Assembly (NCBI RefSeq): GCF_015832195.1
Contig: NC_052017.1
Span: 66,155,801-66,219,800 of the forward strand
Reading direction: 5' to 3'
Length of the DNA stretch: 64,000 nt
From: Motacilla alba alba
Taxonomy: Eukaryota; Chordata; Aves; Passeriformes; Motacillidae
Shown: in pieces, positions 55,401 to 64,000 of the stretch
Layout of the letters: every line of letters starts with the position of its first letter
Position numbering within the stretch: the first letter of the stretch is position 1
The notes under the pieces: model-generated
Database searches by the model: none
The model's input: the letters and a program-made list of their open reading frames with translations, nothing else
Told to the model about the DNA's origin: nothing
Translations under genes and position numbers: made by a program

Positions 55401-58400
55401 TAGCAGCAAAAACTTGCATTTAGAAGCATTGCTTGAGGTTAGCTTAGGCAATCAGTATGCATTAAATTCACCCTGTGCTAATGATCTTGTTTCCTAATCT
55501 GGGGGAATTTCAAAATTATTTTTTAAAAATTTTCCAGATGTCTTCATTCTTAAATGTTTTTGACCAGCACAAGTCCAGTTTTATTGCAAGAGAAATAATC
55601 AGTATGATGATTGAGCTGCTTTTGTACTTCAAATATGTTGACAGAACCAAGGAAGTGGTCTCAAATCTATATGTCTGACTTGAAAATTTCTTTTAAAAGG
55701 TCTGGAAAATTACTTATGGGTGAAGTTTATATCTGCAAATGGAAGATGCCTCAGTCAAAATTTGGTGCCAAACCAAATATGATCAAGTTCAGAACAGACT
55801 AAGCAGTTGTCCTTGAGTCAGAACCACTAATATTGAACTGTAATGAGACTGAGGGAGAAGAATTTCAAGGAGTTATAAATAGCTATTACAAACGACAATA
55901 GTAGTTTATTTTGGAGTTATTTTTTTCCATAAGGAATATTTCCTGTAATAAACAGACTGCCATGACTTTTTGTCAAGATTCGCTGATATGCTGCTTATTT
56001 TTGTACAGAGGTAACAGGCTTTTCTTCTAAGCAATGATGCTAAAAATGGTTCTTCAACTGAATTGCAAAAGAAGCAGTTTTAACTTAAAAAAGGATATAA
56101 TTTTAAGCTTATTCCTTTAACAACAGAAAATTAGACAAAACTATGTGAAAGTACATGTATGTCATGAAATATACCATCCAGCTGTTGGGTTTTTTTCTTT
56201 CTCCCCTGTCTAAAGGCTAAGTTTAAAAAGTCAGATAGTATCTGTCCTTTTCTTGATGCTGAAGAGGTTCATATGTAGGCAGATATTTTTAGATTTTCCA
56301 TGATCTGCAGGTTATGGGAATGGGGCTTTATGCCTGCATCCCCAGTGCTACAGGAAGAAAATATAATTAAAGCTTGTGTATTTTTAGCCCTTTCAGAAAC
56401 TCTTAAAGTTGCATTGTATGATAACCACCTTGGTGTCCCTCAGTGAGCTTTGTGGTGAAAGAAAAAAACTTTTTTTCATTACATGAAAGAAAAAAAAAGT
56501 CTGTCAAATTAAGTGTCTGCTTCTTTGCTATTAAAATAATTGCTTTAATAGCAAATAATTATTTTAACAGCAGAACAGCAGCCTTTCTTAACTTGGGGGA
56601 ATTATCTAATTTAATGAGGAAGAACAGAAAATACCCATCTAACAAAATGTTGTAAAAAATGCCATGGAAGTGATCTCTAAACAATTAACCTAAGAGTTAT
56701 GTTCTCAGTAAAAAGTAGAGCATGCCACAAAGTGCTTTTTAATATATTTCACTGATAGAGTACATTATGTAAATAAGTAAAAATACCTCGCTTGTTGTGC
56801 CTAGAGTACAAAAAGGGGTCTTATTATTAGCATAGCTGTTTTGCCCTAGATATTTTTTCACTACCCTAACAGAATGGAAGAGGACTAGTTTTCCAGACTT
56901 TTATTTTTGATTTACATTGGAGAAATGTGAAGATTGAGAATTATCAGTAAAATATGATGGGAAGGAAATACTGTATCTGCTACAAAATATAAAATTTAGC
57001 TCAGCCTTTCCATAACCAGGTGCTGATCCAGTAAAGGCTTCAAAAAAGATTACCATAAACTCAAGCAACTTAAAAGTTTTAGTATTTTAGTATTTGCTCA
57101 TACTTACACACCTTTCTTCGCTTCCAGTAGTTTTAGATTGCCTTAGAGCTCACACATTGTTCTTTACATGCGCTGTGTTACTTTGTAAATGGTCCCCCAG
57201 CTTCATATCAAGGATCAGCATCCAGCTACCATTAATTATAATACACTGTGGTGATCAAAAGCATTTTTCCCTAAATGGTACTGCTTTTTTTTTTTTTTTT
57301 TTTTTTGGTCCTGAATATACTGCACTTGCAGAAACTCAGGCAGTTTGTGAAACAGTGTTATGTTTACCATAGCTTCCACTTTTCATTTGTAATGTCTTTA
57401 AAAATTCTAGACTTTCCCCCCCCGCCCCTTTGTTAGTGCTGTTCTGGTTAGTGCTAGTCACTTGGTTAATTGCCAGTAACTCTCTTATATTTCTAGATCT
57501 GCAAAAATATGTGGCTGATTTTTATGGTTTTTCTGTGCATTTCTATCAGACAATAAAATTGTAGGAACAATGTTTACATTTCCATGCCAGCAGCAAGAAG
57601 AGCAGATTTTCTCATAGTGCCTGAACTGGGGCTCATAACAGTACAGAATTGCAGAAGGAAATCCATCTGTAGTGCTGTGCTTGTATTCTGGCAGGTACAT
57701 TCCTTAGGAAGAGCAGCTACTTAGGTTTAGGAGCAGCTGCAAGATCCCTGCCTTTTGGTTACTGCCACAGTTTCTGTGCTCCTAACTTCCCATTAATTGA
57801 GCTTTAATGCTGTGTGCCATTGGTTTAGAATTCCCTTCTGCAACTCCTTGAAAAACTTTTCCCTCAGTGTTTTTCCACTGGTTCATCTTCTAGTATATAT
57901 CCTTACATTCTTTTTGGTCCTACATGTTTAAAGCTTCCCACTTTTAAGCCAAGTGCTGGGCTGTGTGAGAGAACAGCAAGGAGAAGCAACAAATCTGATA
58001 GGAAACTCCTGAAATCAAAAGGGCTGTGTGTCACAAGGTGAAATATAAGACAAGATGAGGGTATAAACAGTAGCTTTTTACTCATACACCTGCATATCTG
58101 TAAATGAGTTTGTTTAGCTCTTTCTGTGATCCAAAGTTTGTTGAAACAGATTTGTTTCCAGCTGTCTTGTGCCCAAAACCAAATTTTCAGTGAACCTGCA
58201 GCATCCATAAAATCTAGTGTTTGTAGAACAAAGCGTAAGGAATACGCCATCTGTTTAGCTTTTGAGGAGATTACCCTGATTAGCTTCAGAAATCTAAACA
58301 TGAAAAATATTAGGCATGTCTAGATCATTATTTTTCTGGTAGAACTGTCCTGTGCAGATGTGCCCTTTTTTATTGACTGCCAGCATTGTCAAGATTTAAA

Positions 58401-59758
58401 TTAAGCTTGATGGTTAATTGGCTAACTGAAAATGAAGTGAGGTGAATCCTGCACTGATTGGTTTCAGTATTGGTGAGATAGGATAGGATAGTGTGTGAGC
58501 ATCACATTTTGTTCCTCATGCACATTTTATCGTCAATTTTGAGGACTACCCCATTTGTAATTCAGTTGTAGTATGTTAATATGAGAAAAGAGATTATGGT
58601 CTAAACTGATAAGCCAACTTGATTACAGAGAAATAAGAAGACATAAAATTGCTAATCAAGAATAGTAATGCAGGTGATACAAGGTGGGAATAGTTCTTGA
58701 AAGACTTGAAAGACTCCAAAGTAATAACAGACTTCGTAGTAAAGCTTTGAGGGTGCTGCTGACCTAAATTTGAAAGACTTTTAAAGGTTTCAGTTTGGAT
58801 CTGTAACTGTAGATAACTTTACCTAGGCCAGTCTTCTGATTAAGGACAGGCTTGAAGCTCTGCATTAATCTTAGCCACATATCCTGTGACAAGGAGCTGT
58901 TGCAATAGTGTGATAGAGACTTCTTCCTGATTGATCTTGAAGCTGTTCTGTGTCATAGTACTTTAAATATTTTGATGAAGTATGGGCAGGTTTCCAGTTT
59001 GTTTTACTGTTGTAATTTGAATAATGCCATTGCAATCTTAATAATGGAAGCTAGAAGGTCTGAGCAGTTATGTTGATTTTTAGTAACTATTCCTTTTTGA
59101 GCAGTAGTCATACAAAACAACTTCCAATTATCCTTTCCAGTCTGAAATTGCATGGAAAAAGCTTACTCCTGTACTTAAAATACCCCTAAAAACATGAAGT
59201 AGTCGCTTTGCCTGTGAGACAAGATTGTCTGCTAAATGAACACAAAAGGGCTGTGCATGTTGTGGAACTCTTCCCTGCATTGCCCTGTACTGTATCCTGA
59301 TCCCATTAATAGAGAGATCCCATTAATATCCCATAAATAGATGCATTAAATTCATGCAAGCTTTTCTCCCCTCTCTGTCATGCAACTGTATATTCCACCT
59401 CCAGGTCTGTTCCTTTGAGTAGATTAAATTTCCATACATATTATGGGTTTGAGTTTTACCGTGTGAAATTAGGATAGGACACTGCGGGACTGTAACAAGT
59501 TACTTGAGTTCAAATCGTTTGTAAAACAATACACTTTTATTTTGCCTTACCACATGTTATGACTGTAATGATGCAGTGCCTGTTGTTACTGGTGCCTTGT
59601 ATTTATTCCCCATGCAGGTGGACCTCACAGTGCAAGAAAAGGAGAAATACCTTAATGTGTCTCGTTGGTTCAACCACATTCAGCATTACCCAGGTGTCCG
59701 ACAGCATCTGTCCGATGTCATCTTTATCAAGAACAGATTATACACTAATGCTCATTGA
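43318..59758 (+). CDS. EEF1E1: EEF1E1 (AIMP3/p18), complete coding span in four exons
   Basis: Joining 43318-43416, 45407-45607, 52489-52584 and 59618-59758 gives a 178-residue protein plus TGA. I recognise it as eukaryotic translation elongation factor 1 epsilon-1, also called AIMP3 or p18. Known role: a non-catalytic scaffold of the cytosolic multi-tRNA-synthetase complex that binds methionyl-tRNA synthetase; it also moves to the nucleus and supports ATM/ATR-p53 signalling after DNA damage. What is visible: a short N-terminal thioredoxin-like part (about residues 1-60, with TNNGP at 39-43), then an all-helical GST-C-like domain. That domain has STAEEK at 67-72, QQWLEYRV at 76-83, the GST N-capping-type T-L-A-D at 118-121 and the family-typical QEKEKYLNVSRW at 138-149. 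The C-terminus is FIKNRLYTNAH. Human is 174 residues from memory; the extra four lie near the N-terminus (VRGA region, residues 5-8). No frameshift or premature stop is seen, so the gene looks intact. Confidence 0.97.
43417..45406 (+). other. EEF1E1 intron 1
   Basis: Phase 0, GTGAAG to TTCCAG, 1,990 bases. The first part is the tail of the CpG island. A CR1 3' end occupies about 43965-44245. I see nothing else recognisable in the remainder. Confidence 0.9.
43965..44245 (+). mobile_element. CR1 LINE 3' end in EEF1E1 intron 1
   Basis: CR1 landmarks in order: GAGGAAATGGCCTAAACTGA, TTAGATATTAGGAAA, GGTTGCCCAGGGAGGTGG, GGATGTGGCACTGGGTGG, then TCTTAAAGGTCCTTTCCAAC and a good GATTCTATGG terminus near 44240. 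It is in + orientation, the same as the gene, and heavily 5'-truncated. It belongs to a different CR1 subfamily from the one at 18 kb. Confidence 0.92.
45407..45607 (+). CDS. EEF1E1: EEF1E1 coding exon 2
   Basis: Encodes residues 34-100, from IPILQTNNGP to TRTILK. The acceptor is a pyrimidine-rich stretch ending TTCCAG, and the donor is GTAAGG; both edges are phase 0. The exon carries the end of the N-terminal domain and the first helices of the GST-C-like domain (AEEKAVVQQWLEYRV). This is the most family-conserved part of the protein, with unbroken codon-level similarity. Confidence 0.97.
45608..52488 (+). other. EEF1E1 intron 2
   Basis: Phase 0, GTAAGG to TTTTTAG, 6,881 bases. AT-rich with scattered short T and A runs. 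Short ORFs inside it show no family resemblance. I see no intact mobile element, RNA gene or extra exon. Confidence 0.9.
52489..52584 (+). CDS. EEF1E1: EEF1E1 coding exon 3
   Basis: Encodes residues 101-132, from DLNMHLEDKV to YGLHHIM. The acceptor is CTTTTTAG after a T-rich tract and the donor is GTAAGC; both edges are phase 0. It contains the FTLADI segment (117-122), corresponding to the conserved N-capping box and helix of GST C-terminal domains. At 96 bp it is too short to stand out as an ORF, but it joins in frame to both neighbours. Confidence 0.96.
52585..59617 (+). other. EEF1E1 intron 3
   Basis: Phase 0, GTAAGC to ATGCAG, 7,033 bases. It holds a pure 22-base T run (57285-57306) and otherwise unremarkable AT-rich sequence. 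Minus-strand ORFs of 125 and 132 codons (53808-54185, 57903-58301) look like chance and resemble no protein I know. Confidence 0.9.
57285..57306. repeat. T22 homopolymer in EEF1E1 intron 3
   Basis: Run of 22 T. If it were the tail of a minus-strand retroposon, the body should lie to its right, but 57307-57420 shows nothing recognisable. Confidence 0.85.
59618..59758 (+). CDS. EEF1E1: EEF1E1 coding exon 4 and stop
   Basis: Encodes residues 133-178, beginning VDLTVQEKEK and ending LYTNAH, then TGA at 59756-59758. The acceptor is CCCCATGCAG. The reading frame happens to stay open upstream into the intron (to 59576), but the family protein joins directly at VDLT, so the exon starts at 59618. It forms the last helices of the GST-C-like domain. 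Confidence 0.97.
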   Translation: MDLTVQEKEKYLNVSRWFNHIQHYPGVRQHLSDVIFIKNRLYTNAH

Positions 59759-60260
59759 GGCAAATCTTAATGTCGTGTTGGAATGAGGTGTGGGAGTTCA
59801 GAAGTTGTACTGTCCAAAGCCACTAACCTGCAAATTCTGTTTTGTAACCTTCTGTATGTGAACCGTAACTGTCAATGCCTCAAATAATACAACTGCATTG
59901 AATTGCTGTTGTTCATTCAAGAATTTGAACTAAAGAATTGTTATTGTGTATCTGATTAAATGCAGAAATGGTAGAAAGATGAAAAAATGGAATTTTAATT
60001 CACTATTTTTTAAAAAATTTAATGTTCTTTTAATTAAACATTCAAGTGAAATTACATGATCTTTACCATCAATTATTCACTCCATTTGCTATTTATTGAA
60101 TGTTTATGTATGTCAGCCAGCTTTCCTTTCATTTTCCATGGATGTTTACAGTAGTTTTGTACAAGTTAAGAGCTATATTGTGTGCCAAGGATGTGAAAAA
60201 GGGAACATGCAAATGTTACAAAGTATTTATGTGACCGAATAAATTATTTTAAAGCTGTAG
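59759..60260 (+). other. EEF1E1: EEF1E1 3' UTR
   Basis: About 500 bases of AT-rich sequence between the TGA and the predicted cleavage site. It contains weaker ATTAAA hexamers (for example 60033-60038) that could give shorter forms. No repeat or coding signal is seen. The right edge is an estimate, roughly 15-20 bases after the AATAAA. Confidence 0.75.
60238..60243 (+). terminator. EEF1E1: Polyadenylation signal AATAAA of EEF1E1
   Basis: Canonical AATAAA 480 bases after the stop codon, followed by a T/GT-rich stretch (about 60265-60300) suited to cleavage-factor binding. It is the first canonical hexamer in the 3' UTR. A second AATAAA near 60830 could serve a minor longer transcript. Confidence 0.75.
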
Positions 60261-63200
60261 TCTTAATTTGGCTGTGAAACTTTCTAGTTTTTCTTCAGTA
60301 AAGAAGATTTTAAAAGGTTAGTTCACTTCCTGCTTCATTTTGTGGTGCACTGTTTTGACTGTGGAAGCATTTTGCTTTCAAACTGAGTAGCAAAGTTAGT
60401 GTCCTTTAAGATTTTGTATGTGCCTCGCTTCATTTTTTACACAAGTGCAGATGCACTTTTCCCACCCTGAAACAAAACCAACCAAAACCCTCAACTTAAA
60501 ATACTTTGCTGCTATATCAAGTTCATTACCAATGTTTAAAATGGGCTTTAAAACCAACTGCACTGTTGTTGAGTCACATTTAGATGGGGCATTTTACTGT
60601 AGAATGTGGTCCTCTGATTTTTATTTGTAACACGTATAAAGGTGCTAACTTGAATTGGTTACTTTCTGCACAATTCAAATAATATTTCTTTTAAGACACA
60701 AAAGAAATACAAAAATACTTTGATATTTTGATAAATGAACTTCTATGTTGGTTTCTTCAGCACTGCTTAGCAGACAGGTTCACTCATACATTCTTTTGTT
60801 TTATGTGCTACTTAGAAGCCTCTCACCCAATAAATATTAAAAAAAAAGCTCTGTTGGGTAGATGTTTGAGCACTTTGAATGTTAAAAGGCCTTAAAAAAA
60901 AGTAGATAATGAGATAAGGTAATTAAAATATATCCTGACACATAAACGGACAGAAGAAACTTGGAAGGATAAGCATAGCCTGGACAATTACAGGTTCTAA
61001 TATGTGTTTTCTGTAGATTTTTGTTCTTAATTCTTTTACTGAAGGTTTATAGGCACACCAAGTTACTTTAAGGGCAAAACTTTCAGAAATTTGTTACCTA
61101 ATAGCATGTATTCAAGTGAGTTTGCTTTTTTCCTCATGTGTGGGAGCAAGTGATGGTAATGCTTATAAAAATTCCTGCATTTCTACTAAATTCTGCTATA
61201 ATTAATCATTTTCTGCTTCAGAAGGGGAGCATGTGTGTGAATCATCAGTGCATTTAGTCAGGGTTTAGGGAAGTTTCATGTTCATCTTACAGATTTATTG
61301 TTTTTATCGATGCTTTTGCAAGGGAGAATGATAGAAGTTCTTTAAAGTGAATGTGCAAACCTTCATCCATGAAAATAGCTTACATTACAACTGAGAACGC
61401 TGAAATTGAGCCAGAGCTAAATGTTACTGGGAACAATACTGTCATCTTTTCAGTTAGGTTGTTGTAGAGATGATGATACAAAATGTCATATTATTTTAAA
61501 TCCCAAACAGCTGCTGTTTGCAAGTATTGGGATTTCTCAGGTTGGCTACATGCTACTGCTGCAGTATCCCCTAGCCTCTTGTGCCAGTTTTATTTTCTCT
61601 GGTGTAGAACCAAAGTGTTACTTGCTGCTGAAATGTTAAAAAAAAAAAAAAGTTCACCTAGTAGAAAGATAAAATGTTTAGAAGTGGATTAGTAATATTT
61701 AACTCTCTACTATCTAAAAGGCATTTGGTCATTATCGTGTAGTAACTTGAGCATAATTCAGTTTTCTTTTCCCTGCTTGGAGAAACTTTAGGGGATAGAG
61801 GGTTAAAAGCAAAGAAGGATGAATTGAGACTTTGCCTTTAGAGAGATGACTGGGAAAACCAGATGGTATCGATTTTTCTCGCCTCTCCCCCTTTCTATCT
61901 AATGCCTTTTGATCAAGGACAAATAAATCTGTAAGAAAACTTCTGAAAATCCCACAATTCTATCTGAGTCGGTCTGAGACTGTATGGGGTGCATATTTTA
62001 CAACTATGCTTCATAATTTGAAAAGATGAGATGTGTAGTGGGAGTTCTCGAATTAACATTTATAGTCTGTGTAAAGGGTTTGCATGGGTAAATGTTCAGC
62101 TGCTTTTAAAGCTACTTCCTCCTTCTGTAATATTTTATTATACTTTCACTGAACATTAGTAAAAGAAACTTGGCTCCCTTGCAGCCCCTTTCTCGGTTCT
62201 TAAAACTCCAGTTGCTGAAGGGCACTGTGATGTTTTACTTTCGTTGTTTTGCATTTTGATGATGATGACCACAGTGATGTGTGGAATTTATTTTCACAGC
62301 ATTTCATGAACAGCACCACTTTCATTTGTTAATGTATCTCATCATTGCAGTATTATTATTTTGCATAATTGTTCTAATTTATTCAAGGGGCCTGACATGT
62401 TATGGTCTTATAAGTATGTGCCCCTGGGACTTGAGTGTGTTGCCATATGGTGAGATAGTGCTGCATGACAACCTTTCAGAAACAGAAGAATTCAACAGTG
62501 AAATAAATATGATAATTGCAAGTGTTCAGTGAAATCCTACACTTAGCACTTTTGTCTTTTTCCCCTTGATGCCAAGATGACTGCTTGTAGACCAACCAGG
62601 TTGAAACAGGTGTTCAAGTATTGCATGAGATATGTTAGAAATGTGCTGATAATTTTTAGTTGTCGTTGCATGTGTAACTTCACTTTTAAGTTAGGGTTCA
62701 GTTTGACTTCTGAAGTCTCTAGGGGTGTTTCTTGCTCTAAAACTTGTAACTGGGCAACAGTGATTAATAGAAAAATCCAGGTTTAATACAGGATTAGGAA
62801 AGAGTGAGCAGGAATGAGAAATTTGGAAAGATGACACTGAACAAAAAGAAGTAGTTCCAGTTTAGACCAGGGGACTAAGAAGATCTGACCATTCAAAAGG
62901 AACCAAAGTGAACGCTTTTGAGCAGCAAAATAAAGAAAATATTTATGATAGCCTAAATGTGTAACATGCTTTCTGTCCTGTTCCTGGTCATGAGTGATTT
63001 ACTTTCCAGGCTGGTATCCCAGTGTTTCACACAGAAAATGAGTTAAAAGGTATCACTTCTGGTTCACACTTGAAAGAGTCCAATCCAGCCACTTTTTGTT
63101 ACCTTTCTTTACCACCCACTGTAAGTACTTGCTGTGAATAGCTTTGCACCTATTGAATTTCCCAAGATTCTTTGTGTAGAAAGTGTAACTTTTACCAATG

Positions 63201-64000
63201 AAATCTCCTAGCACACACCTTAGGTGATTTTTCTGCTAGAGGTGATATTTTCACATATTTTTAATCTTTTTTATCTTGCATTCCTTCTCTATAGTCTATC
63301 CAGCCCTCTTCAAAACATTTGTAAATGAAAGTAGACCTTCTCTCAGGAATTTCATGCTACTGGCTGAAGCTTCGGAAGCACGTAGGACTTGAAATGGGGA
63401 GCTGATTTTTAAGGTGAGGTGCACCTTAGACTTCCCAATAGGTCTTACAGCTTTGGAGTATCTTGATAAAATAATTCTATAACTTCACTTTGTTTCACTC
63501 TCACACACAGACACACATTAATTTCAATTATAGCTGATGGAGGATTAATCTGGACCCTTCAGTGTGGGTGTGGATCCTGGGTTAGTCGCAGGGAGCTGAG
63601 ACTCTTTAAGTAAGGTTTAATGTAGACATACTTTGCAATTCAAATAAGACATTCATTTATATTCATTATTTTATATGAAAATGTATCTTAAAAGTGGTTT
63701 TGTCTGTGAAATGCACCCAAGTAACATTACAGATGAAAGAGCAGTAGAACTTTGCTATCTTTTATTTTCTGCTTGGTTAAAAAAACAATAGGTGATCAAA
63801 AGACAGATGTATATTTGGAAGAGGACAAAGTACTTAAAAAGCGATTAGCTGAGACATGACAATAAAGGAACAGATAGAACTATAAAGTCATTATTAAGAA
63901 ATTCAGTGTAAGCTCTTCAGAAGTCTGGTTCATATTCTTTCTGATCTGCTAGCATCTTGCTTGCATCTTTGCAGGTGATTTATGGTTTGTCTGCTAAATG
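60261..64000. other. Downstream intergenic sequence
   Basis: No CpG island, no recognisable exon and no clear repeat beyond short A runs. A frame at 62281-62532 contains a hydrophobic stretch but starts with GTG in T-rich sequence and is probably chance. BLOC1S5, expected downstream from known vertebrate gene order, is not visible. Confidence 0.65.

Noticed and set aside
57903..58301. Minus-strand ORF of 132 codons in intron 3
   Set aside because: No recognisable domain or conservation evidence; treated as chance.
62281..62532. ORF with a membrane-helix-like hydrophobic stretch
   Set aside because: Begins with GTG, sits in T-rich DNA where such stretches arise by chance, and no poly(A) or splice context supports a gene.

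Overview
This looks like a stretch of bird nuclear genome, very probably a parrot or passerine. It is AT-rich and intron-bearing. It carries three CR1 LINE 3' ends in the chicken-repeat style, and a SINE with a tRNA-Ile-like head and a CR1-like tail, the architecture known from zebra finch. There are no operons, ribosome-binding sites or long uninterrupted ORFs.

I can support only one protein-coding gene: EEF1E1 (AIMP3/p18), on the + strand from 43318 to 59758. It has four coding exons (43318-43416, 45407-45607, 52489-52584, 59618-59758). All three introns are GT-AG and phase 0. The exons join to a complete 178-residue protein, closely matching the vertebrate family (human is 174 residues, from memory). 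It starts in a CpG island (about 42890-43560) with an NRF1 palindrome, three CCAAT boxes, tandem GC/CACC boxes and a perfect TISU/YY1-type element over the start codon. The 3' UTR ends shortly after an AATAAA at 60238.

Layout. 1-42440: upstream intergenic desert with no recognisable exon. It holds a GT microsatellite (16051), several faint MIR/CORE-SINE-like relics, a CR1 (about 17990), an isolated small CpG-dense patch (24905-25090), the tRNA-Ile SINE (about 31620, minus strand), a C/A homopolymer tract (34654) and a 65-bp tandem duplication (36103). 42440-42890: a CR1 end abutting the promoter. 42890-60260: EEF1E1, with another CR1 in intron 1. 60260-64000: downstream intergenic sequence with no recognisable exon. 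From known vertebrate synteny BLOC1S5 should follow on this side and SLC35B3 should lie beyond the left edge, but neither is visible here.

I found no convincing undescribed system. The items most worth checking are the start-site architecture of EEF1E1 (TISU plus out-of-frame upstream ATGs), the isolated CpG patch near 25 kb, CR1 elements flanking the promoter on both sides, and the lineage-informative SINE.
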